The translations under genes and the position numbers were made by a program. A stretch of 64,000 bases of DNA. Origin: Microvirga splendida. Its GTDB lineage: Bacteria; Pseudomonadota; Alphaproteobacteria; Rhizobiales; Beijerinckiaceae. Below the pieces are notes generated by a model that was given only the letters and a program-made list of their open reading frames with translations, made no database searches and had not been told where the DNA came from. Where the stretch lies: positions 62,001 to 126,000 of the forward strand of contig NZ_JAELXT010000002.1 in the NCBI RefSeq assembly GCF_016427565.1, read 5' to 3'. Shown here in pieces: positions 8,695 to 18,200 of this stretch (the first letter of the stretch is position 1; each line of letters begins with the position of its first letter).

Positions 8695-10502
8695 GACATC
8701 GCACGCACGCCAAGTCATTTCTGGAGCGGGGAGGTCTCGGCCTCCTCGCTCCCGTCGCTTTGGCGGTCGTCGCCTTCGATCTTCTGCCCGCCGGCCGTCT
8801 GCTGCTCACGGCCCTCGCACCCGGCGGCGTCTTCGATCCCGACAAGGCATTCTCGGCGCTTGCCAGCCGGTCGGCCGTCAGAGCCACCTGGGCGACGCTG
8901 GAGACCGCCTTCTTCTCCACCCTGCTGGCGCTCCCCCTCGGCACCCTCATGGCGCTCGTGCTGGGCGTCACCGATATCCGCAGGCGTCAGGTCGCATCGT
9001 TCCTGTTCGTCCTCTCGCTGATGATCTCGCCCCAGGTGATCGCGCTCGCCTTCCTGCACCTTGCCGGCCCTGCCTCGCCCATCCTCAACACCTTGGGTCT
9101 CACGCCGGAAGCAGGCAGCGCCAACCCGATGATGGGGCGCCTCGGCATCATCATCGTGCTCGGGCTGCACCACGCGCCCCTCGTCTATGTGATCATCAGC
9201 GCAGGCCTGAAGCGCATTCCGCTTGCCGTGGTCGAGGCGGCGCGCATGGACGGTTCGCCGCCGCTTAAGATCGTCACCGATCACCTCCTGCCGCTGCTGC
9301 GGCCGCATCTCATGAGCGCGGGCCTGCTCGCCTTCGTGGCCGGCATCGGCAATTTCGGCATTCCCGCGCTGCTGGGCGCGCCGGTGAACTATCTCACCCT
9401 TCCGGTGCTGATCTACCGCCGCCTGTCGAGCTTTGGAACCGGCATCCTCGGCGACGTGGCGGCCCTTGGGCTTCTCGTCGCGGTCATCGCCATCGTGTGC
9501 GTGGCGGCAAGCCAGCTCCTGACGCGTCGCGGAGAGGTGCTCCTGGACGAGGATGCGCCACTCCAGCCGTTCTGGAATCTAGGTCGCGCCGGCGCGGTAG
9601 TGGAGGCCTTCGTCATTGCAGTGATCGCCGTCACGCTGGTGCTGCCGATGCTGTCGCTGTTCGCCGCGGCCCTCGTGCCGTCCTACGGCATGCCTCTCAC
9701 GCTTTCCACGATCACCCTCGACAACTTCGTCGAGGTGCTGGCACGGCAGGACGTCACCATCCGGGCCTTCCTCAACTCGCTGCTCTATGCAGGCGGCGCA
9801 GCCTGCCTGCTGGCCGCCATCGCGGTCCCGATGGCCTATGGCCTGGTGAGGTTGATGGGGCGGGCGAGGATCCCGTTCATCGCCCTGCTCGAAATCTCCT
9901 ATGTGCTCCCCGGCATCGTGCTGGCCATCGCCTGCATCCTGCTGTTCCTGAAGCCGCTGCCGCTCGTCGGCGTCTCGCTCTATGCCACCCCGTGGATCAT
10001 CGTGTTCGCCTATCTCGCGCGCTTCCTGCCCGTGGTACTCAAGCCCGTGCTCGCCGGCATGACCCAGGTCGACATGGCGCAGGAGGAGGCCGCGGCGCTC
10101 GACGGCGCGCGCCTCACGCGGCGGCTCGTCGACGTCATCCTGCCCTCGCTGCTTCCGGCCGCGGTCGCGGGCGGCCTGATGGCGTTCCTGCTCGCCTTCA
10201 GCGAACTTACCGTCTCGGCCCTGCTCTGGTCGGCCGGCACGGAGACCATTGGGGTGGTGCTCTACAACCTCGAAGAGGCGGGGCTCGCGAGCCAGGCCTC
10301 CGCTGTCGCCATCGTCATCGTGGCCGTCGTCACGCTCGCGATGCTCGGGCTGAATGTGCTGCGCCGGCATCTCCCGGCGGGCACCCTGCCCTGGCATTGC
10401 GAGGCGGAAGGCGCGGCGTTCGCCAACCGCGAGGGGAACCGGACCGCCATTCGTGCGGAACCGATCGGGCGGATCGAGCCGAGGCCGGCCCTGAGCACCT
10501 GA
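8691..10502 (+). CDS. ABC transporter permease, fused two-domain ferric-iron type
   Basis: A 603-residue inner-membrane permease with two binding-protein-dependent transport domains in one chain, as in FbpB/SfuB-type iron importers. EAA-like loops are visible as VVEAARMDGSPPLKIVTDHL (about residues 180-200) and EEAAALDGARLTRRLVDVIL (about 465-485), one in each half. It starts with GTG overlapping the stop of the binding-protein gene. No ATP-binding subunit gene follows: the next gene is a convergent hydrolase. The transporter must use an ATPase encoded elsewhere. Confidence 0.9.
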   Translation: MRHRTHAKSFLERGGLGLLAPVALAVVAFDLLPAGRLLLTALAPGGVFDPDKAFSALASRSAVRATWATLETAFFSTLLALPLGTLMALVLGVTDIRRRQVASFLFVLSLMISPQVIALAFLHLAGPASPILNTLGLTPEAGSANPMMGRLGIIIVLGLHHAPLVYVIISAGLKRIPLAVVEAARMDGSPPLKIVTDHLLPLLRPHLMSAGLLAFVAGIGNFGIPALLGAPVNYLTLPVLIYRRLSSFGTGILGDVAALGLLVAVIAIVCVAASQLLTRRGEVLLDEDAPLQPFWNLGRAGAVVEAFVIAVIAVTLVLPMLSLFAAALVPSYGMPLTLSTITLDNFVEVLARQDVTIRAFLNSLLYAGGAACLLAAIAVPMAYGLVRLMGRARIPFIALLEISYVLPGIVLAIACILLFLKPLPLVGVSLYATPWIIVFAYLARFLPVVLKPVLAGMTQVDMAQEEAAALDGARLTRRLVDVILPSLLPAAVAGGLMAFLLAFSELTVSALLWSAGTETIGVVLYNLEEAGLASQASAVAIVIVAVVTLAMLGLNVLRRHLPAGTLPWHCEAEGAAFANREGNRTAIRAEPIGRIEPRPALST

Positions 10503-10509
10503 GGTGGCG

Positions 10510-10541
10510 GCATCATGGCCGGGCTGCCCCGGCCATGATGC
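10510..10541. terminator. Palindromic bidirectional terminator (family A repeat core)
   Basis: GCATCATGGCCGGG and CCCGGCCATGATGC form a 14-bp stem between the ends of the permease gene and the convergent hydrolase gene. The GGCCGGG core matches the larger family A repeats. Confidence 0.65.
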
Positions 10542-10553
10542 GCTTTCAGAGCA

Positions 10554-11420
10554 TCACCGCGCGGACAGCCATTGCAGCAGTTCCGCGTCGAAGAGAGCGC
10601 GCTCCTCGAATTGCGGCGTGTGACTGCTCTTGTCGAACACGCGAACGGTCAGGTCCTTGAACCGCCCGCGATACGGCTCCCATGTGGCGTAGGGCGCGAC
10701 GAGATAATCGTGGCGACCGAGCCCGAGGAACACCGGCGCGTCGAGACGGTCCAGCCCCTGCGCGATGTCGATGTCGCGGAAGGCCTCGCCCCAGAGATGG
10801 TCGAAGACCGGCATGTTCACATGCACGCCATCCCACAGGGGCGCGGCGTCGAAGGTGTGATCGTACCAGCTTCGCGCACCCATCTTCACGCAGAAGGTGA
10901 CGAAGCGCCTGTCGGGTGCGGCTTCGATCGCCGCCGGCAGGCCGGCGAAATCGGCATCGAGCTTCGCCTTGCGCTCGGGACAGACGGATTCCTGCCAGGA
11001 CTGTTCCGTGGCCGCCTGATGCGCGGCGCTGTGGCTCGGCCCCGTTGCGATCATCACCACGTGGGAGACGTGTTGCGGATAACGCTTGGCATATTCCAGC
11101 GCCATGTATCCATGGCCGGAATGGCCGACGATGATCACCGTCTCCAGGCCGAGATGCCGGCGCACGAGATCGATGTCGTCGAGTACGACATCGAGCGTGT
11201 AGTCGGATGCAGTGTATGCGCCCGTCGGCTGCGCGAAGCCGCGATGATCGACGAAGACGAGTTTCAGGGATTGCCGCAAATCCTGCGAGAAGACCCGCGG
11301 GTAATAGACTGCGCTGCCGATGACGAGGGCGGGCGTTCCCTCGCCCTCGATGCAATAGGCCAGTTCGAACGGGCCCGAGTGAAGTGTTCCGCGCAGAACG
11401 GCGCGATTGCTGTCAGACAT
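10554..11420 (-). CDS. Alpha/beta hydrolase
   Basis: A 288-residue alpha/beta-hydrolase-fold enzyme. The nucleophile elbow is GHSGHG at about residues 98-103. The oxyanion region is VFVDHRGFAQP. The catalytic acid is probably in GLGRHDYLVAP and the catalytic histidine in KSSHTPQFEE near the C-terminus, so the triad looks complete. This layout resembles proline iminopeptidase-like and haloalkane-type hydrolases, but the substrate cannot be named. ATG 11420 (MSDSNRAVL) follows AAGGA with good spacing. It is divergent from the LysR regulator at 11741, which may control it. Confidence 0.85.
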   Translation of the reverse strand: MSDSNRAVLRGTLHSGPFELAYCIEGEGTPALVIGSAVYYPRVFSQDLRQSLKLVFVDHRGFAQPTGAYTASDYTLDVVLDDIDLVRRHLGLETVIIVGHSGHGYMALEYAKRYPQHVSHVVMIATGPSHSAAHQAATEQSWQESVCPERKAKLDADFAGLPAAIEAAPDRRFVTFCVKMGARSWYDHTFDAAPLWDGVHVNMPVFDHLWGEAFRDIDIAQGLDRLDAPVFLGLGRHDYLVAPYATWEPYRGRFKDLTVRVFDKSSHTPQFEERALFDAELLQWLSAR

Positions 11421-11740
11421 GATGATTCCTTCATCCATGCGTGATGATCCGGCCGAGACAGATGTTTCGGCGCCAAAAGACGCGGCTCCTCGGCCACGAT
11501 GTTTTGTCGGATAGCGTCGCTAACGGATGAGGCGCACGGTGAATGTCCTTCGCTGTCGGGCGGCCCTTTTCGCTCAAACGAGCCGGTTTGTGAAGGCCCT
11601 GGCCCTCCCTCAAAACTGAAGAGGTCCCCCACGCGCCTGTCGGGCTGCGGGGCAACGTGCCCTGGGCAATGGTGTGGACACCTTCCAAGGCTGGAACATT
11701 CCCCTATGCCGAACCCGGTTCAGCGCTTTAGCATCCTCAC
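11421..11740. other. 320-bp divergent intergenic region with clustered small hairpins
   Basis: This region between the hydrolase and LysR genes has no supportable gene. Its right half (11650-11730) holds several short perfect hairpins: GGGCA/TGCCC (loop ACG), GGTGT/ACACC, TCCA/TGGA, and the palindrome GAACCCGGTTC. This may be a structured 5' leader of the LysR gene or a set of operator sites. I could not match it to a known RNA family. Confidence 0.4.
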
Positions 11741-12637
11741 ATGGCTCCTTCGTCTCTCGATCCCTTCCGCCTCGCCCTCACCGAACCGTCCTGGGACGAC
11801 CTTCGGATCTTTCTCGCCGTGGTGGCTCATGGATCGATGAACAGCGCCGCCAAGGCGCTCGGCCAGAGCCAGCCGACTATCGCGCGGCGGATCAAGGTGC
11901 TGGAGGAAATCTTCGGGCTCACCCTGTTCCAGCGTGGCCCCAACAATCTCGAATTGACGGAAGCAGGCCACGCCGTCCTCGAGGCCGCCACTCCCATGGG
12001 CGAGGCCGCCGCCATCGTGTCGCGCACCGCCGCAGCCTACCGGCCCGATCCCGACGCTCCCGTGCGCGTGACGGCAACTGCCTCGGTCACGATGTTCCTG
12101 TCGCTGCATTCGGCGGAGCTGCATGAGGCGGCCGCTCCCGTGGAGATCGCCTATATTCCGACGAGGCAAAGGCTCGATCTCGCCTCCGGCGAAGCCGATA
12201 TCGGCCTGCGCATGCGCAACCTGCCGGAGGGCACGGACGATCTCGTGGCGCGCAGGATCGGCCAGATCGCCTTCGCCATCTATGCCCGCGACGAAAACCC
12301 CAAAGCCGTCATCGCGCCGCCGGAGGACCCGACCCTGTCGCGGCAGGCCGCCTATGTGGCCGAGTTCGCGCAAGGCCGCACCATCGCGGCGCGCATCGGC
12401 GACATGCCGATCCGCTACCAGGCGGCGAAAGCGGGCCTGGGCGCCGCCTTCCTCCCGTGCTGGCTCGGCGATTCCGATCCCGATCTCGTCCAGGTCATGA
12501 AGCCCGAGGGCGACCTGATCGAAGACGTCTTCCTCGTCATGCACCGCCGCAGCCGGAACCGCCCGAATGTGACGCGGGTGGCGAACGCGCTGGCGGCTTT
12601 GTTCAAGCGGAATCAGAAGGCGCTGGTGGGAGGCTAA
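11741..12637 (+). CDS. LysR-family transcriptional regulator
   Basis: A 298-residue regulator. The winged helix-turn-helix lies at residues 18-75 (WDDLRIFLAVVAHGSMNSAA, then LGQSQPTIARRIKVLEE), and the effector-binding domain follows from about residue 90. A short N-terminal extension (MAPSSLDPFRLALTE) precedes the usual start of the DNA-binding domain. It is divergent from the alpha/beta hydrolase, the classic arrangement in which a LysR protein controls the neighbouring gene. Effector unknown. Confidence 0.9.
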   Translation: MAPSSLDPFRLALTEPSWDDLRIFLAVVAHGSMNSAAKALGQSQPTIARRIKVLEEIFGLTLFQRGPNNLELTEAGHAVLEAATPMGEAAAIVSRTAAAYRPDPDAPVRVTATASVTMFLSLHSAELHEAAAPVEIAYIPTRQRLDLASGEADIGLRMRNLPEGTDDLVARRIGQIAFAIYARDENPKAVIAPPEDPTLSRQAAYVAEFAQGRTIAARIGDMPIRYQAAKAGLGAAFLPCWLGDSDPDLVQVMKPEGDLIEDVFLVMHRRSRNRPNVTRVANALAALFKRNQKALVGG

Positions 12638-12654
12638 CGCTTCACAGAGCTCAA

Positions 12655-12779
12655 CCTCATCCTGAGGAGGTCGCATAGCGACCGTCTCGAAGGAGGCTCC
12701 AGCGGATACTGGAGACGCCTCGTGCCCGGACAAAGTCCGGGACCTCGAGACGGTGCTGACGCACCTCCTCAGGATGAGG
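12655..12779. repeat. Palindromic intergenic repeat, family B
   Basis: The outer arms CCTCATCCTGAGGAGGT and CACCTCCTCAGGATGAGG are inverted copies. Inside lie GACCGTCTCGA / TCGAGACGGT and the hairpin GCCCGGACAAAGTCCGGG. The 125-bp element fills the space between the convergent LysR and mutY genes. Such CTGAGGAGG elements are widespread in Hyphomicrobiales genomes. Confidence 0.8.
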
Positions 12780-12803
12780 CTGTGGGTGAGCCTTGCGGGT
12801 GGC

Positions 12804-13922
12804 CTAGGCGCCCTTCGTTGCCTTCTGCCCCGACGCTTTGACCTTCGCCCCCGGCAACTCCCCCAGCGCATGCACCAGCACCTTCTTCATGGCGCCGGGC
12901 AACGCTTCTTCATGCAATTGCAAGCGCGGGGTCCAGCGCATGTCGTCCGGAGCGGGCGTGCCCCTGGCGACCTTGGCAAAGAGCACCGTCAGCTCCAGGG
13001 GGAAATGGGTGAAGACGTGGCGCACAATGCCCGGCAGGCGCTGCCACCGGGCTTCGATGGGCGCGTCGAGCACGGCGCGGGAGGGCTCGTAATCCGGCAT
13101 CCATTCGCTCGTCGGCGGCTCCACCATGCCGCCGAGGAGACCTGTGGGCGGGCGGGTGCGCAGCAGGATCGTGTCGTCGGCCCGCAGCACCACAAAGGCC
13201 GCGCCCTTGCGCAACTGCCCGGCTTCCTTCTTCTGCTTTTTCGGAAAGGTCTCCTGCAGGCCCTCGGCTCGGGCGCGGCAGGGCACCATCCAGGGGCACA
13301 GCGCGCAGGCCGGGCGCTTGGGGGTGCAGATGGTGGCGCCGAGATCCATCACCGCTTGGGCGAAGTCGCCCGGCCGGTCCTCCGGCACCAGCTCTTCCGT
13401 GAGCGAGCGGATCAGGGGCTTCGCTTTCGGCAGCGGCTCCTCGACCATGTAGAGGCGGGACATGACCCGCTCCACGTTGCCGTCCACCGCCGCAGCCTTC
13501 TCGTTGAAGGCGATGGCCGCCACGGCCGCCGCCGTATAGGCGCCGATGCCGGGAAGCTTGAGAAGATCGGCCTCCGTCGCGGGGAACCGGCCGCCGTGTT
13601 TCTCCACAACCGCCTTGGCGCAGGCATGGAGGTTGCGGGCGCGGGAGTAGTAGCCGAGACCGGCCCAGGCCTGCATCACGGCCTCGGAGGGTGCATCGGC
13701 CAGGGCCTCCACGGTGGGGAAGCGCTCCAGGAACTTCAGGTAATAGGGTTTGACCGCCGCGACCGTGGTCTGCTGCAGCATGATCTCGGAGAGCCAAACG
13801 CGGTAAGGGTTTGCGGTCTCGGCGGGCTTGGCGCGCCACGGCAGATCGCGCCGGTGACGGTCGTACCAGGCGAGAAGATCCTGCGGGTCGGGCTTGGTCG
13901 CGCTCGAAGCGGGCGTTAACAT
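12804..13922 (-). CDS. mutY: A/G-specific adenine glycosylase
   Basis: MutY removes adenine mispaired with 8-oxoguanine. The 372-residue protein has EIMLQQTTV near residue 44 (catalytic Glu region). The helix-hairpin-helix LPGIGAYTAAAV is followed by the catalytic Asp in AAVDGNVERV. The iron-sulphur motif is CTPKRPACALCPWMVPC (CX6CX2CX5C). The C-terminal NUDIX-like domain that reads 8-oxoguanine is present from about residue 230. It diverges from the DciA-like gene, with 57 bp between the starts. Confidence 0.96.
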   Translation of the reverse strand: MLTPASSATKPDPQDLLAWYDRHRRDLPWRAKPAETANPYRVWLSEIMLQQTTVAAVKPYYLKFLERFPTVEALADAPSEAVMQAWAGLGYYSRARNLHACAKAVVEKHGGRFPATEADLLKLPGIGAYTAAAVAAIAFNEKAAAVDGNVERVMSRLYMVEEPLPKAKPLIRSLTEELVPEDRPGDFAQAVMDLGATICTPKRPACALCPWMVPCRARAEGLQETFPKKQKKEAGQLRKGAAFVVLRADDTILLRTRPPTGLLGGMVEPPTSEWMPDYEPSRAVLDAPIEARWQRLPGIVRHVFTHFPLELTVLFAKVARGTPAPDDMRWTPRLQLHEEALPGAMKKVLVHALGELPGAKVKASGQKATKGA

Positions 13923-13979
13923 GAGATTTGGAATAGCGTTCTAAACCGGATATTCCAACGCGGCTTTTGGACATTCAAC

Positions 13980-14489
13980 ATGAGACGACCGCGGCCTCTC
14001 GCCCGCCCCCTCGCCGAGTTTCTCGACGTCTGTCTGTCCCCCAGCTTGGCGGCGCAGGGCTTTGCCACCTCCGACATCATCATGGCCTGGCCCGAGATCG
14101 TCGGTGAGCGGATGGCTGCCTTCACCCAGCCGCTCAAGATCGAATGGAAGCGCAAGAGCCCCCATGCCGATCCGGAAGCGCGGCCGGGCCCGGCGACCCT
14201 GGTGATCCGGGTGGAGAGCGCCTTCGCCCTCGAGCTCCAGCACATGGCCCCGACCGTCATCGACCGGGTGAACACCTATTACGGCTGGCGCTGCATCGGG
14301 AAGATCGTGCTGAAACAAGGGCCCGTGCGGCGGGTTGAGAAGAAGCGCCCGGCCGTTCCCGTCCTGACCGCCGCAGACCGGGAGAAGGTCGACCGGGCGG
14401 TCCAGCCCATCGAGGAGGAGGGCCTGAAGGCCGCCCTCGACCGGCTGGGCCAGGCGATCGTCAGCTCCGGTTCACGCACGAAAGCGTGA
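13980..14489 (+). CDS. DUF721/DciA-like protein
   Basis: A 169-residue DUF721 protein. Members of this superfamily include DciA, which helps load the replicative helicase in bacteria without DnaC/DnaI. Seen: the N-terminal LAEFLDVCLSPSLAAQGFAT, WPEIVGERMAAFTQPLKI, then LVIRVESAFALELQHMAPTVIDRVN and YYGWRCIGKIVLKQGP, the KH-like domain of the family. The C-terminal 50 residues are charged. Gene order mutY (divergent)-DUF721-DsbA-smc is typical of Hyphomicrobiales. Whether this branch truly acts as DciA is inferred from the family only. Confidence 0.85.
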   Translation: MRRPRPLARPLAEFLDVCLSPSLAAQGFATSDIIMAWPEIVGERMAAFTQPLKIEWKRKSPHADPEARPGPATLVIRVESAFALELQHMAPTVIDRVNTYYGWRCIGKIVLKQGPVRRVEKKRPAVPVLTAADREKVDRAVQPIEEEGLKAALDRLGQAIVSSGSRTKA

Positions 14490-14561
14490 GATGACCGGAA
14501 CTTGCCTCTTGAGGCAAGGCATTCTACCGCAGACCGAAATCTCTTCAGGAGTTCCCTTACG

Positions 14562-15200
14562 ATGATCACCCGGCGTCAAACGCTTCAGCTTCTCGGAACC
14601 GCGGCCGTCACCGCGTACCTCGCGACCAGCCTGCCGGCCCTTGCCCAGAACGTGTCCACATCCGATCTCGCGGTCCAGGGGCCGCTGGGCGACGTGGCCC
14701 TGGGCCCGGAAGACGCCAAGGTGACGATCATCGAGTACGCCTCGCTCACCTGCTCCCACTGCGCCACCTTCCACAAGAACACCTGGCCGGAGCTGAAGAA
14801 GCGCTACATCGACACCGGCAAGGTGCGGTTCATCCTGCGCGAGTTCCCGCTCGATCCGCTGGCCACCGCCGGCTTCATGCTCGCCCGCTGCGACGGAAAC
14901 GACAAATATTACCCGATCACCGACCTGCTCTTCGAGCAGCAGCGGAACTGGGCCTTTGTGGAAAAGCCCCTCGACGCCCTGCGCGGCCTGATGCGCCAGG
15001 CCGGTTTTTCACAGGAAAAATTTGATGCTTGCCTCAAGGACCAGAAACTATATGACGCAGTCAACGCGGTGAAGAACCGGGGTATGGAGCAGTTCCGTGT
15101 GGACTCCACGCCCACTTTCTTCATCAATGGCCAGCGTCATCCTGGAAGCCTGTCGATCGATGAGATTGAAAAGGTCATCAAGCCGATCCTCGGAGAATAA
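14562..15200 (+). CDS. DsbA-family thiol:disulfide oxidoreductase
   Basis: A periplasmic thioredoxin-fold protein (212 aa) with redox motif CSHC at about residues 64-67 (SLTCSHCATFH), and HPGSLSIDEIEKVI at the C-terminus. The N-terminus MITRRQTLQLLG followed by a hydrophobic stretch ending in ALAQN looks like a twin-arginine signal. The cis-proline region is STPTFFINGQ. It likely oxidises or shuffles disulfides in exported proteins. ATG 14562 follows AGGAG with good spacing; a TTG upstream would hide the signal peptide. smc follows after 45 bp. Confidence 0.9.
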   Translation: MITRRQTLQLLGTAAVTAYLATSLPALAQNVSTSDLAVQGPLGDVALGPEDAKVTIIEYASLTCSHCATFHKNTWPELKKRYIDTGKVRFILREFPLDPLATAGFMLARCDGNDKYYPITDLLFEQQRNWAFVEKPLDALRGLMRQAGFSQEKFDACLKDQKLYDAVNAVKNRGMEQFRVDSTPTFFINGQRHPGSLSIDEIEKVIKPILGE

Positions 15201-15245
15201 TCTCCGTCATCCTGCCCTGTCCGGGCGGGACGGGAAGGCGCGTCC

Positions 15246-18200
15246 ATGAAGCTGACGCGCCTTCGCATTGCAGGCTTCAAGACATTCGTCGAGCCCACCG
15301 ACTTCCTGATCGAGCCGGGCCTGACCGGCGTTGTCGGGCCGAACGGCTGCGGCAAGTCCAACCTCGTCGAGGCCCTGCGCTGGGTCATGGGGGAGAACTC
15401 CTTCAAGAACATGCGCGCCACGGGGATGGACGACGTCATCTTCTCCGGCTCCGGCGGCCGTCCGGCCCGCAACTGGGCCGAGGTGATGCTCACCATCGAC
15501 AATGCCGAGCGCACGGCGCCCGCCGCCTTCAACGACACGGACCTCCTTGAAATCTCCCGCAAGATCGAGCGCGAGGAAGGCTCGACCTACCGGGTCAACG
15601 GCAAGGAAGTGCGCGCCCGCGACGTCCAGATCCTCTTCGCCGACGCCGCCACCGGCTCCCGCTCTCCCGCTCTGGTTCGCCAGGGCCAGATCAGCGAGAT
15701 CATCTCGGCCAAGCCCCAGGCCCGCCGCCGCATCCTCGAAGACGCCGCCGGCATCGCGGGCCTGCATGCCCGCCGTCACGAGGCGGAGCTGCGGCTGAAA
15801 GCCGCCGAGGACAATCTGGTTCGCGTCGAGGACGTGACCCGCGAGCTGGAAAGCCAGATCGAGAGCCTGAAGCGCCAGGGCCGGCAAGCCTCCCGCTACA
15901 AGAACCTCTCGGCCGAGATCCGCCGCCTCGAAGCTCTGATGTACGCCATCAGCTTCTCGGAGGCGCGGGATCAGGCGGCCACCGCCGAACGCCAGGTCGC
16001 GGACGCCCTCAAGGCCGTGGCCGATGCCACCGAGGAGCAGACCCGCGCGGCCACCGCCCAGGCGGTCGCGGCCCATGCCCTGCCCGGCCTGCGCCAGGAG
16101 GAGGCCGCCGCCGCGGCCGCCCTGCAGCGCCTGACCCACGCCCGCAACGAGCTCGAATCGGAGGAGCGCCGCTCCAAGGACCGCGTCACCGAGCTCGAGC
16201 GCCATATCGGCGACCTCAACCGCGACCTCGCCCGCGAGGCCGCCCAGCGCACCGACGCCGAGGCCACCATCGAGCGCCTCCAGTCCGAGGCCGCCGAGAT
16301 CGCGCTCACCACCGACGGGGCGGACGATGCCCGCGCCGAGGCCGAGGAACGCCTTCATACCGCCGAGGCCGAGCTGCACGAGGCCGAAGCATCTTTAAGC
16401 GCCCTTCAGGCCCAGACCTCCGACCTCAATGCCCGCCGCGCCGCCCTGGAGCGTGCCGTGCGCGAAGAAATGGAACGCGCCGCCCGGTTCCGGTCCGAGA
16501 AGGAGCGGCTGGAGCGCGAGATTGCAGCCCTCACCGGCACGACCGAGGACGGCCCCTCCCTCGACGATCTCCGCGAGGAGATGGCGATGGCCGAGGACAG
16601 CGCCGGGTCCGCCGAAGAGGCCGTGATCGAGGCGCGGGAAACCCTGTCGATGGCCCGCGAGGCCGAGAACCGCCTGCGCCAGCCCCTCAACGAGGCCGAG
16701 CGCAAGGCGCAGCGGCTCGAAACCGAGGCGCTGACCCTGGCCAAGCTCGTGACCTCCGCCACCGGCGACCTGTGGCCTCCGGCCCTCGACCAGATCACGG
16801 TCGAGAAGGGTTACGAGACGGCGCTCGGCGCAGCCCTCGGCGACGATCTCGAAGCCTCGACCAATCCTTCCGCTCCCTCCCATTGGGAGATGACCGGTGC
16901 CGGCGCGGGAGACCCTTCCCTGCCGGACGGCGTCCGGTCGCTCGCCGATCTCGCCCGCGCTCCGGCCGAGCTGCAGCGCCGCCTGCGCCAGATCGGCGTG
17001 GTCAGCCGGGCCGACGGCCTGCGCCTGCGCCCGCTCCTCAAGCCCGGCCAGCGGCTGGTCTCGCAGGAAGGCGACGTGTGGCGCTGGGACGGCTTCACCA
17101 ATGCCGCGGAAGCGCCCTCCCCGGCGGCCCGCCGCCTGGCGGAAAAGAACCGCCTCGGCGACCTGGAGCGCGAGGCGGCGGAAGCCCGCGAGGAGGCCGA
17201 GCACCTGCGGCATGAGGCGGAAGCGGCCCTCGAGGCCGTCCGCCAGGCAGCGTCCCACGAAATGCAGGCCATCGAGGCCGCGCGTCAGGCCCGTCAGGCC
17301 CTCGATGCCGCCAGGACCCGTCTGACGGCTGTCGAGCGCAAGGAAGCCGAACTCGGCCAGCGCCGCTCGGCCCTGCAGGAAGGCCTCGCCCGCCTCGGGG
17401 AGAGCGAGACGGAAGCTCTGGAGCGCGTCGAGGATGCCCAAGGAGCCCTGCAGGACCTCGCTCCCGCGCCGGATCTGGAAAGCCGTCTGCTCGAAGAGCG
17501 CACCCGCGTGGCCGAGCGCCGGGCCGCCGCCTCCGAGGCGCGCGCCGCCTTGCAATCGCTCATGCACGAATCCGAGCTGCGCCGCCGCCGGCAGGAAGCT
17601 CTCGCGGCCGATATCCGCCTGTGGACCGAGCGCGTCGCCCGCGCCGCCAGGGCCTTCGAAGATCTGGGCGAGCGCCTCGAGCGGGCCCAGGACGAGCACC
17701 AGCGCCTGCTGGAGGCTCCCGACACCTATCTCCAGCGCCGCCGCGCCCTCATTGCGGAAGTCGAAGAGGCCGAGGCGAGGCGCAAGGAAGCCGCCGACCG
17801 TCTGGCCGATGCGGAGACCGGCCTCGCCGAGACCGACCGCACCGCCCGCTCGGCCCTTGAGGCGCTCTCGGCCGCCCGCGAATCCCGCGCCGGCTCCCAG
17901 GCCCGTCATGAAGCCGCCGTGGCGCGCCTAGCCGAGATCACCCGCACCATCGCGGAGAATCTCGAAACGACCCCGGCCGGGCTGATCGAGCTCGCCGGCC
18001 TCAAGGAGGCGACCGAGCTTCCCCCGCATGCGGAGATCGAATCGAAGCTCCATTCGCTCAAGAACGACCGGGAACGCCTCGGCGCCGTGAACCTGCGCGC
18101 CGACGAGGAGCTGACCGAGCTCGAAACCAAGTACAACAACATCGCCGGCGAGCGGGACGACCTCGTCGAGGCCATCAAGCGCTTGCGCCAGGCCATCGGC

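Noticed and set aside
11640-11740. Possible 6S-like or other known ncRNA
   Set aside because: I could not fold a continuous long hairpin with a central bubble, and the usual 6S gene neighbours are missing.
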